Positions 26,361 through 34,689 of a stretch of DNA of 64,000 nucleotides are shown here, piece by piece. Both the position numbers and the translations under genes were made by a program. The stretch's first letter is position 1. Every line of letters starts with the position of its first letter. The notes below the pieces were generated by a model. It was not told the origin of the DNA. It did no database searches and saw nothing but the letters and a program-made list of their open reading frames with translations. The DNA comes from Camelus bactrianus (lineage: Eukaryota > Chordata > Mammalia > Artiodactyla > Camelidae): contig NC_133566.1 in NCBI RefSeq assembly GCF_048773025.1, positions 8,903,501 through 8,967,500 on the forward strand. Reading direction: 5' to 3'.

Positions 26361-27261
26361 GTCTCCACAACCCAAAACATGACAAGCCAGAGTCTCCCAA
26401 CAAAAAACCCAAACCAAAGATAAACAGCGCAGAAAGTTCATGGGCTCCAGACATTTAGAAAGGATGCACAGCTTCCCAAGCCAGGCCTGGCGTGACCTCT
26501 GGCTGTAGCACGCCCCCCCTCCCCTGCCACCACCCGGCACTGGGGCCTGCCCCTCCCCATCCAGGGACAAGACAGGAGAGGCCCAGGGGTCTCGGGCCGG
26601 GACGCCAGGCTGTCGGGCTCCCTCCTCCCGGGGCTCGCCTCTCACCCCACCGCCCAGTGCAGGGGAGCTCCTGCTGAAGGTGTCTCAGGCCGCTGGCCAC
26701 AGGACAGGCTGGCTGTGGCCACTGCCCTGTTTTGCCAGTGTCCCTATTTCTGTGTCCAGCGAGGCTGTGTCCTGCCCTTGGGGGACCCAGTCACCAGGCC
26801 CGTCTCTGGGAAGCTGGAGTGGGGAGACCTCACCCCCTTCCTGGCAGGCCTGGCTCCTGTAGGGGCCATGGGCCCTGGCCCTTCTCAGAGCTGAGTACTT
26901 GGCTGACCGTTGGTGGCACATCCAAAAGCCTCCCTGCTGTGAGACGTTGGCCAGGGCTGCATATGTTCCCACCAAGGATCTGACACAGGCGCCTCCCCTT
27001 GGGGACCCTGCTTGATGACCAACCTGATGGTGTCCACAGAGCAATCCCTGCCCACTGCCCCGGGATGCCAGCCTCCTGCTCATCCAAGGGAACCCCAGGG
27101 TGCCCCGGGCACTCCCGGTGAGGACAGGCAGACCCCTCGGCTCAGGTTGGTGGTAGCACCTGCTGTCCACTTGGTCCCCTGAAGGTGGGCAGGGTGCAGG
27201 GTGTGGTCGGTGGTGGCCGTGAGGTCGGAGGATGGAGATGCGGGTGAGCACGGCCGAGAGA

Positions 27262-27450
27262 TCAGAGCTGGCAGGGCAGCGGGCGGAGTAGTGGCTGAGC
27301 AGCTCGGAGTGATGAACGGGGTACCTCTGGGGCCTGGGGTGGCCGTGGACACCCCCAGAGGGCACGGTAGGCCCCCTGCCCGATCACGTTTCTGTGGTCT
27401 GGGACGATCGTCCGCTTCAGCTCCACCACCGAGGAGAAGATCCACTTCAC
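27262..27450 (-). CDS. IGHG: IgG membrane exon M2, cytoplasmic tail with lost stop codon
   Basis: The exon follows a CCCTGCAG acceptor. It encodes the conserved tail beginning [18 protein letters not shown] and ending HRNVIGQGA, 27 residues. Two points are odd. The tail tyrosine of the PDYRNM motif, which recruits Grb2 in class-switched receptors, is His (codon 27394-27396). The stop that normally follows GQGA as TAG is TAC (27367-27369), so the frame stays open for 35 more residues and stops at 27262-27264. The extra stretch is Pro- and Arg-rich and looks like former 3'UTR. The 3'UTR probably continues to the poly(A) signal near 26355. Confidence 0.9.
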   Translation of the reverse strand: MKWIFSSVVELKRTIVPDHRNVIGQGAYRALWGCPRPPQAPEVPRSSLRAAQPLLRPLPCQL

Positions 27451-27822
27451 CTGCAGGGACGGCAGGTGTGGGCACAGCCGGGGCCCTCGTGCCAGCTGCC
27501 CGCAAGGACCTGGCCTCCCAGCCCGGGGACTGCCGGCCGCGAGTGTACTCGGGTGGGATGGCGCGAGGACTCCATGGGCACAGCCAGGGACAGGGAGGTC
27601 CCGACAGGGACAGAGAGAGACAGTGAGAGAACAGAATGAAATGGAGAGACAGAGGACAGTGGACAGAAAGGACAAGAGGGGAGAGTGAGGAGACAGTGAC
27701 GGGACTGTGAGGTGACAGGAAGGGGACAGGGAGGGACATGGAGGGACAGGGAGTGGACAGGGAAGGGGGACTGTGCGGGCACTGTGTGGCGACAGCAGGG
27801 ACAGCTGGCCTGGCCCGCCCAC

Positions 27823-27956
27823 CTTAAAAAGGGTCACTGTGGCGCTGTAGCACATGCTGAGCAGGAAGAGGGTGATGAAGATGGAGATGGTGGTCCACAG
27901 CCCATCCAGCTCCCCGCTCTGGGCCTTGGCACAGCTCTCTTCCTCCAGGAGTGGCT
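27823..27956 (-). CDS. IGHG: IgG membrane exon M1 (extracellular linker and transmembrane helix)
   Basis: This 134 bp exon lies between a CGTCCAG acceptor and an AAG/GTGGGC donor. It encodes a 19-residue acidic linker starting [13 protein letters not shown] and then a transmembrane helix ([20 protein letters not shown]) ending TVTLFK. The polar residues in the helix are those that pair with CD79A/B. The exon itself is open and well conserved. Spliced from the mutated CH3 it would be read in a different frame that lacks the helix and ends at a TAA near the exon end. Confidence 0.93.
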
Positions 27957-29279
27957 CTGGACGGGGAGGGGGTGGTCAGCTCTGTGGCTGCCCGTCACGT
28001 GCCAGGGCAGGGTCAGTGGCACCTGGGGGTGGGTCTGTCTGTGACAGGGTGGGTGGGGCACTAGGATCCCCTTAGGGGGCTGGATCAATGGTTCCCTGAG
28101 GTCAATCCCTGGGCACCGACCTCGTGTCCCCCATTCCTCCAGCTTGGGCCTCAGTCTTGGCCGGACTCCTTGGGCCCAGATCTCGGCCTGGCCAGTGCGT
28201 GTCCCTCATCGTCTCCTCTGCGGTGCCTTTCATGGGGTCCTCCGGGGAGAGGGTGCCCTGACCCCTGCCTTCCCTCCCACCGGAGGCCAGGCCTAGACGG
28301 CAGGGGTCTGCAGAGCAGGTCTGTGGTGGGTCCTACTGCAGGGAAGGGCGGAGGCAACCTTGGGGTGTCCCTGTGTGCCTGAGGGGGTGGGGTGGGTGTG
28401 CTAGGGACCAGTGGTGTGTTGGGTCTCTGTCTGTTGAGGAGGGGGTGCAGGTGTCCTGGGGAGAGGAGGGGTGGGGGTCTGAGCTGGCCAGTGTGGTCAG
28501 AGTGTGGTCAGTGCTGCTGGGGCTTTGAGGAGTTGGGACCAAGCTGGTGTCCACAGAGGGTTCATGAGACCCGGCTCCAGGCTCTGGTCTGGCCCCGGGT
28601 CGATACCCCGTTGAGGACCCAGTGAGCAAGGCTGGCTTGTGTGCACTTGTGTGGTTGTGCCCTTGTGTGCAGTTGCACAGGCACATGTGTGTGCGAGAGT
28701 CTGCAGGTGGACGAGGGGTGTGCAGGCTGGTGTGCTCCATGAGAGGGCTTGTTTCCTGTGGGCCTGGGTGAGTGTCCCCTCGAGGTTACAGATCTGGCCC
28801 CGAGCACCTCGCCTGCGGGAAGGTGAGGCCTGATCTCCGTGTGTCCTGGGAGCAGGAGGCCTGTGCCCCCATCGCCGGCCAGGTGTGGCTCCCATGTTGA
28901 CAGGGTGTCAGCACGTGGACCCTCGAGGCCCCGGGGATGGGAACTGCGGGGACAAGGACCTGCCACTGTCCCACAGTTGGGCTTGGACAGAGGTGGGAAG
29001 AACCGTGCACCTCATTTCTGTGAGGGTCCCTGGGAGGCTCTACCAGTCCCCTCTACATGCTCCAGCCTGAGTAGGTGCTGGCCGGACCCTGTACCCTGGG
29101 GAGCGGCTGCCTCTGGCAGAGCCCCCTCTCTGACCTCGGGCTGCTGCCTGCCTCCGTTGGCACCAAGTTTGTCCTCAGAGCCTGGCCTGCCCCCGCCTCC
29201 CGCAGGCCCGGCGGGCGCCGGAGCTCTGCACAGAAAGAACCATGACAGTGTTGCAGGGCCCCAGGGAGGTACTGGGTGT
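27957..29279 (-). other. CH3-to-M1 intron and flank
   Basis: About 1.3 kb between the secretory poly(A) signal and membrane exon M1. It is moderately GC-rich with no recognisable exon. This spacing is usual for mammalian gamma genes, where M1 lies over a kilobase downstream of CH3. Confidence 0.6.
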
Positions 29280-29285
29280 TTTATT
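29280..29285 (-). terminator. Poly(A) signal for secreted IgG
   Basis: AATAAA on the minus strand lies about 105 bases past the ancestral CH3 stop, the expected place for the secretory gamma poly(A) signal. It is intact. Confidence 0.75.
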
Positions 29286-29389
29286 TCATGCTGGCCCCGG
29301 AGGTATGTACACAGGGGTGGGGCTCAGGCGTCCACGTGGGACCCTGAGAGCCTCGGGGAGGGGGGTTCGCTTGGGTGCCGGGGTGAGGC

Positions 29390-29719
29390 TCATTTACCCG
29401 GAGACTGGGAGATGGATTTCTGGGTGGAGTGATCTGTGTAGAGCCTCGTGCATCACCACACAGGTGAAGACTTCTCCCCGCTGCCACGTGTTCTTTCCCA
29501 CCGAGAGCTTGCTGTAGAGGAAGTAGGTCCCGGCGTGGTCCGGCTGGGGCAGCGTGGTGGCGTAGGCGCCCTCTGCCTCCGGCCGCCCATTCCTCTGCCA
29601 CTCAGCGTTGATGTCAGGTGGGTAGAAGCCTTTGATCAGGCAGGTTACGCCCACGGTGTCCTTGGCCAGGACTTCCTGGTGTGGGGCCAGGGTGTACACC
29701 TGCGGCTCCCGGGCCTGCC
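29390..29719 (-). CDS. IGHG: IgG CH3 exon with a one-base insertion near its 3' end
   Basis: The exon follows a CCCCACAG acceptor and encodes [20 protein letters not shown] onward, with both cysteines ([16 protein letters not shown]) and the camelid [13 protein letters not shown] segment. It reads normally through MHEALH. After that the sequence matches the usual [14 protein letters not shown] coding sequence only if one base is removed at about 29431-29434. As written, the frame shifts to [13 protein letters not shown] and stops at TAA 29394-29396 rather than at the ancestral TGA 29390-29392. The residues at Asn434-His435-Tyr436, used for FcRn and protein A binding, are replaced. The internal GGTAAA donor for membrane splicing is present, but M1 would be read out of frame. 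An assembly indel is the main alternative. Confidence 0.9.
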
Positions 29720-29802
29720 CTGTGGGGACAGGTGTGTCTGCGAGCATGACGGTCACTCCGAGCAGCCCCAGAGGACCCTCCCGCGCCCGTTGTCCATCCC
29801 AC

Positions 29803-30132
29803 CTTTGGCCTTGGAGATGGTCCTCTCGATGGGAGCCGGGAGAGCTTTGTTGTTGACCTTGCACTTGAACTCCTTCCCCGTCAGCCAGTCCTGGTGCTGG
29901 ATGGGCAGGACGCTGACCACGCGGTACATGCTGTTGAACTGTTCCTCCTTTGGCTTTGTCTCAGCCATGTGTACCTCTGTGTCATCCACGGACAAGCTGA
30001 ACTCAATCTCAGGGTCTTCCTTACCCACGTCCACCACAAGGCACGTGACCTCAGGTGTTCGGGTGCTGGAGAGGACGTCCTTGGGTTTCGGGGGGAAGAT
30101 GAAGACCGTGGGCCCTCCAAGGAGCTCAGGGG
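29803..30132 (-). CDS. IGHG: IgG CH2 exon lacking the Asn297 sequon and the core Trp
   Basis: The exon is 330 bp with a CTCCAG acceptor and an AAAG/GTGGGA donor. It encodes [19 protein letters not shown] at the start, both Ig-fold cysteines ([17 protein letters not shown]), the camelid segment [15 protein letters not shown], and ISKAKG at the end. The lower-hinge LLGG motif used by Fc-gamma receptors is present. The usual EEQFNSTYR reads EEQFNSMYR (Met codon 29927-29929, an ACG-to-ATG CpG change), so the conserved N-glycan site is gone. The usual FNWYVDG reads FSLSVDD (Leu codon 29993-29995), so the core tryptophan that packs on the disulfide is also lost. Both changes predict an unstable, non-glycosylated Fc. 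Confidence 0.94.
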
Positions 30133-30261
30133 CTGGAGGGGGAAACAAGATGTGGGTCAGCACTTGGACGGGCCTCCTGTAGGGCACACGTTTCCCTCAT
30201 CAGGCGGGGCCTGGTGTCTGGTCACTTCCTTGCGATGGAGGGTGTAGCCTGGCTCCCTTAC

Positions 30262-30306
30262 CTGGGCATTTGGGACACTGGGAGCTGTGGTCTTCGCTGT
30301 GGAGCG
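30262..30306 (-). CDS. IGHG: IgG short hinge exon, camelid heavy-chain-only type
   Basis: This 45 bp exon lies between a CTCTCTGCAG acceptor and a perfect GTAAGG donor. With the leading G from the upstream exon it encodes ALHSEDHSSQCPKCP. The two cysteines in CPKCP would make the inter-heavy-chain bonds. The length and pattern match the short hinge of camelid IgG3/IgG2c (remembered as AHHSEDPSSKCPKCP) and not the long Pro-Gln repeat hinge of IgG2a or the IgG1 hinges. The exon is the clearest marker of subclass in the window. The H-to-L, P-to-H and K-to-Q changes may be subclass, species or decay differences. Confidence 0.92.
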
Positions 30307-30624
30307 CTGCAGAGAGAACAGATGGGGGGTTACTGTGGGCGGGAGATGGCCCTGGGTGGAGTTTAGGTCAGGGACAGGTTGTGGAAGGTGCAGATCGGCA
30401 CCAGTTCTGTGGGTTAGAGTTGTCCAGCCTGTGACCACCTTGAACCTGGTGGAAATACCCAGAGGACCCCTCATATAGCCTGGGAGGCCTTCAGGTGAGG
30501 AGACCGCATCTCCTCTGATACCCTGGGCAGAGGTCGCCATCCTGGCATGTGGTTCGAGCCGGGAGGAGGGCTGACCTCGGTCCTGTCTGGGAGTGGACGC
30601 CCTCCCTGAGGCCTGTCCTCTTGC

Positions 30625-30918
30625 CCACATGCTTGTCCGCCTTGGTGCTGCTGGCCGGGTGGGCTACGTTGCAGATGAAGGTCTTGCCGGCCGAGCTGCT
30701 GGCGGGCATTGTCGCCAAGCTGCTGAGGGAGTAGAGCCCCGAGGACATGAGAATGGACAGGAAGGTGTGGATGCCGCTGGACAGGGCGCCCGAGTTCCAG
30801 GTCACCGTCACCGGCTCAGGGATGTAGCCCCAGACCAGGCAGCCGAAGGGCACCGTGGAGCCAGGCGCGTCCCCACATCCAGCAGTCAGAGGATAGACCG
30901 ATGGGGCCTTGCTGGAGG
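30625..30918 (-). CDS. IGHG: IgG CH1 exon, with GC at its 5' splice site
   Basis: The exon is 294 bp, as in other mammalian IgG CH1 exons. It starts after a TTGCAG acceptor and encodes about 98 residues, with the Ig-fold cysteines ([16 protein letters not shown]), the core Trp in [13 protein letters not shown], and a Cys in the N-terminal TAGCGD stretch of the kind used for light-chain bonding. The domain itself is open. At the exon end the sequence reads GTGG then GCAAGAGG, where human genes read GTTG then GTGAGAGG, so +2 is C and +1 is still G. Substitutions such as [14 protein letters not shown] and KADKHV depart from the remembered camelid IgG1 sequence and fit relaxed constraint on a skipped exon. 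A GC donor can work weakly, so skipping is likely but not proven. Confidence 0.93.
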
Positions 30919-32089
30919 CTGCAAGAAAGCAGGCCATGTGACCACCGGGGCTTCACCCCTGGGAGGGTCCGGGCAGGGTGTCACGTGCCCAGGTCTGGGC
31001 ACCCCTGAGCCCAGCACCCACGTGCTTCCAGAATGTCTGCAAACCAGCTGGCCGGCAGGGCCCTCAGCACCTGGGGCCTCGTGCCTCTGCAGCTGTGGGT
31101 CAGAGCTGGGTGATCACCTGGGTGACAGCCCCCCAGGTCCCTAACCTCCTGCAAGTGCCTGGCCTGACTGAGCCCTGTGTCTGAGTCCTGACCAGTGCTG
31201 CCTGCTCCCGGCCAGCGTCCGCTGGTCCCCTGAGCTCACCGTCCTGCTGCCCCAGCCCGGCCCTGCCCTGGGTGAGCGGGTCTGTCCTTGGCGTGGTGGG
31301 CCTCCACCACCCAGAAGCCTGCTCGTGGCCCCTTGCCTGGCCTGCTGTTTGCCCTCCGGGCCCGTGTCTTCTGGGTCAGCTCTGCAACCAGAGCACCTGG
31401 GCCCTGGGCTCTGGGCCCTGGCCCCCCCGGACTCTGTCCCTGCAGGCCTCCTCCTTGGCACCTCCCCTTTCATCCCTGTGGCCTCAGCCCGGCTGCGAGT
31501 CTGTGCCTTGGGGAGCTCCGGTCCCTCTTCTGGACCTCCAGCTGCAGCCCCTCGGCTCACTTCCCCCTCCCACCTGGGCCTCTGACCCCACCCCAGCTCG
31601 TGGCTCTCAGGTCCCTGCTTTCCTTCTGCCCTTGTCCTTCCTCAGTCCAGCTCATCCCTCAGCACAGTTTGGAGCCCCACACTGCCCCCACCTTCCTCTC
31701 CTGTTCGGTGCCAGCAGCCCGGGCCCATCGCTGGCCGGGCCTGTCTCCTCTCAACCTGACCCATCTGCTCTGCTCCGGCTGGCAGCCCAGCTCAGGCCCT
31801 GAACGAGCCCCGCGCTTTCCTTCCCTCTGCGGGGTCCAGGGTCTGTTTCACCCCACCAGGCTATGGCACATCCACCCCTCCTTTCCCAGCCCGCCACGGG
31901 CCCTTGAGCCCAAGGACTGGGGCCCATCGGGTCACCTCAGGGGTGACCCCTCTCCTTCATTCCCACAGAACTCCCTCTCTCCACCCCAGGACGCCATCCG
32001 GCCAGCCCCTCAGGGGCTCAAGGGTCCTGCTGTCCCAGGAGCCCTCAGCTGGGCCTGCTCAGCTACTCAGACCTTAGCTCAAACTCTCT
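30919..32089 (-). other. Intron between switch region and CH1
   Basis: C-rich on the plus strand, G-rich on the coding strand. No exon was recognised. Several long open frames here (for example 31288-32244) have biased composition without domain similarity and are taken as by-products of skewed base content. Confidence 0.5.
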
Positions 32090-32620
32090 GCCATGTCCCT
32101 GGGCTCCTACGGCAGCCCCCTGCTCACCTCCACAAGGTCTACGTGCTTTCTCTGAGCCCCTGCGGCAGCCCCCTGCCCTCCTGGTGCAGCCCCCTGCTCA
32201 CCTACACCGTCTCTGACCCTTGTCCCTGGAGCCACAGGCCTTGAACAGCCCCAGCCCCTCTGGCCGGCCCCAGAGCCCTCAGCCTAGTTCAGATCCAGTC
32301 CGGGAATTTCTTTCCCAGGACTGGCTTTGCTCTTTGGATTTCCTGGGTCAGCTGCTTGCCCTCCCAGCCCCTTGTCCACCTGCATAAACTCTGCCTGCTT
32401 CCTGAAATCCTGTGTTAGCCCTGTGCCCCGCAGCCGCCACCCACCTGCACAAGCCCTACCTGCTTCCTGGAGATGCTGGAGCGGCCGCCCTGCCCTCCCA
32501 GCCCCTGCTCACCCGCACATGCTCTACTTGCTTTCTCCATGTTCCTGAGAAGCCCCCTGCCTTCCTGGTCTTCAGTCGCCTGCTCACCTGTGGCCTCCCT
32601 GAGCTTTGTCCCTGGGGTGC
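32090..32620 (-). repeat. Degenerate C-rich tandem repeats in the S-gamma to CH1 interval
   Basis: Segments like CCCCTGCTCACCT followed by CTGCTTCCTG- or TGCTTTCTCTG-like sequence recur near 32127, 32201, 32381, 32445, 32512 and 32587, mostly 64-75 bp apart. They are looser than the array at 33.2-34.0 kb and C-rich on the plus strand. They may be older switch repeats. Confidence 0.5.
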
Positions 32621-33227
32621 TGGCCCTTAGCAGCCCGTGCCTTCTGACCTGCCGCAGGTCACCCCCCTCGTTCCGCTCTGCTCCTGGGCCCTTCTCCCTG
32701 GAGCTGCTAGGTGTCCCTCCCTTTCTGGGCAGCTGTCCCCTGGCAGAGTCTCTGTCCCACCCTGGTCCCCTCCCAGCAGAGCTCCTGGCCCTTGGGTACC
32801 TTAAGCCTCTTCTTTGCTCCCTGAGCCCCCAGAAGTCTCCCCTGTTCCTTAGTTCCCTCCAGGTGCTGGTCTGCGTCTCTGCGCCCACCTGCTCCCAGCC
32901 CTCAGCTCCTAGTCCTGACCTTCTGCGCCCTGGCTCCCATCACCCATCCTGTAGCCAGTGGAGCTGGTGTGCAGCCCCTGTACTGCCAGCTCCGAGCTCT
33001 CGGGAACCCAGGCCAGCCCTGTGTCTCTGGCACAACTAGCCCAGTGCAGCCCGGGGCAGGCTTCTGCCCACTGATCGGGACACGCTCCCTGAAGGCCTGG
33101 CAGCCCAGCTCAGCTCAGTTGGCCTCTGATGAACCAGCTCTGTTGGAGAGGGCGAGCCCCTGCCAGGGCTCCCTCATCCTTGTGCTGGGTGGGCAGCACG
33201 ACCCCTGGGCAGCTTGCCTTCCCCCGT

Positions 33228-33975
33228 GCTGGCTCAGGTGCTCCTGGACCCTCTGTGGGGTCCTGTCCCTGAGGTGGGGTCTCCCCTACATTTCCCCCCT
33301 GCACTATGTCTGTCCCTGTCCCTCCTAGACTCTCTGTGGTGTCCCTGAGGAGGGGTCTCCCCTTCATTGCCACCCTGCACTCTGTCTGTCCCTGTCCTCC
33401 AGGACCATCTGTGGGGTCCCGACCCTGAGGTGGTTCTCGACATCATTGCCCCCTGCACTCTGTCTGTCCCTGTCCTCCTGGAACCTCTGTGGGGTCCCGT
33501 CCCAGAGGTGGGGTCTCCCCTTCATTGCCCACCTGCACACTGTCTGTCCCTGTCCCTCCTGGACCCTCTGTGGGGACCCATCCCTGGGGTTGACGGTCTG
33601 CATTTCACTGGCCCCCTGCACTCTGTCTGTTCCTGTTCCTCCTGGACACTCTGTGGTGTCTCCCCTTCATTGCCCACCTGCACTCTGTCTGTCACTGTAC
33701 TCATGGACCCTCTGTGCAGTCCCTGAATTGGGGACTCCCCTTCATTGCCCCCCTGCACTAGATCTGTCCCTGACCCTCCTGGACACTCTGTGGGGTCCCA
33801 TCCCTGAGGTGGGGTCTCACTTTCATTGCCCCACTGCACTCTGTCTCTCCCTGTCCTCCTGGAGCATCTGTGGGGTCCCTGAAGTGGGGTCTCCCGTTCA
33901 TTGTCCCCCTGCACTCTGTCTGTCCCTGTCCTCCTGCCCCCTCTGTGGGTTCCCGACCATGAGGTGGGGTTATAT
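33228..33975 (-). repeat. Switch-gamma-like tandem array, about 78 bp unit
   Basis: Nine copies of CTGCACTCTGTCTGTCCCTG-like sequence start near 33298, 33374, 33452, 33531, 33613, 33679, 33754, 33833 and 33908, giving spacings of 66-82 bp. Each unit also has a CTGGACCCTCTGTGGGGTCC-like segment. On the minus (coding) strand the units are G-rich, as needed for switch-region R-loops. Position 5' of CH1, unit size near the 79-80 bp units known for human S-gamma, and strand asymmetry all support a class-switch region. The array is short for S-gamma and ends sharply at about 33975, where AT-rich unrelated sequence begins. Confidence 0.8.
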
Positions 33976-34689
33976 TCCTGCCAATATAGGAAATATTTGT
34001 ATAAAAAACAAAGGAGACTTTAAATTTTAGGAAGGGATATTGAGCTTAATTAAAGGCTAGCAAGCATATTATAGTTATTAATGGCCTTTTATTTGAGTAA
34101 AATGAACACAATTTAATACTTAGCATAATCTTGTCATAATACTTTTGTTCCTTTTATTATTGTAGTTCCATTTTGGATACTGTGTACCTGGGGACTTTTT
34201 TCAAAACGTCCTTGAAGGAATGAAAGAATTATTGATTCCTTGGGATGTGGGGTGACTGTTTTACCTTTAGTATCCCTGCCCTTATCTAAGATATAGCAAA
34301 GTTCCAGGTTTTTCATACCATTCTCCTGCCGTGAACTCCAGTACCCTAATTATTACCCCAAAACATGGTCTGATCTGTCCTCTGGTCACCAGTCAATCTG
34401 TCTCTGTCTCTGTCTCTCTCTCTAATGTTTCCCTTCTTTCAGTACATTTTTCACCTTCCCAATTTGTGCCCAAGGTAGAAAAATAACCTCTTTATAGAGC
34501 CAATTAAGCAACTATTAATACAAACCTCAAAAATTAGTCCAACAATAAATGAATAGAAGATCAATGATTGGATGTGAATATAATAGAAAATAGAATACAT
34601 GAATGAAATGGGGCACATGTAGTCTTGAAAACATGGGACATTGTCCAGTACCCCAAATCATTTGACATTTATATGAGACTTTGTTTTCT
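33976..34689. other. AT-rich sequence upstream of the switch array
   Basis: No I-gamma exon, promoter motif or recognised gene found. Includes a CTGTCT-rich stretch near 34398-34421. Confidence 0.4.

Larger units (their letters stand above)
26335..30918 (-). pseudogene. IGHG: Camelid IgG heavy-chain constant gene, heavy-chain-antibody type, probably non-functional
   Basis: Six exons on the minus strand form a complete gamma constant gene: CH1 (30918-30625), hinge (30306-30262), CH2 (30132-29803), CH3 (29719-29390), M1 (27956-27823) and M2 (from 27450). Translations match IgG domains, and introns have normal AG acceptors. The 15-residue hinge ending CPKCP is the short camelid heavy-chain-only IgG hinge. 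In such IgGs CH1 is skipped, so VHH-J joins the hinge directly and no light chain binds. Against function: a GC at the CH1 donor, a lost CH2 glycan sequon and core Trp, a one-base insertion near the CH3 end, and a lost M2 stop with a mutated tail tyrosine. The insertion puts M1 out of frame, so no membrane receptor would be expected. Some changes could be allelic or assembly errors. The identity as a camelid gamma gene is near certain; non-function is inferred. Confidence 0.8.

Noticed and set aside
31288-32244. A 318-codon plus-strand open frame in the switch-to-CH1 intron
   Set aside because: It lies opposite the Ig gene in C-rich DNA, is Pro/Ser/Leu-rich and has no domain; composition explains it.
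33367-34030. Repetitive plus-strand open frames resembling a repeat protein (CTLSVPVL units)
   Set aside because: They translate the 78 bp switch repeats, which are noncoding.
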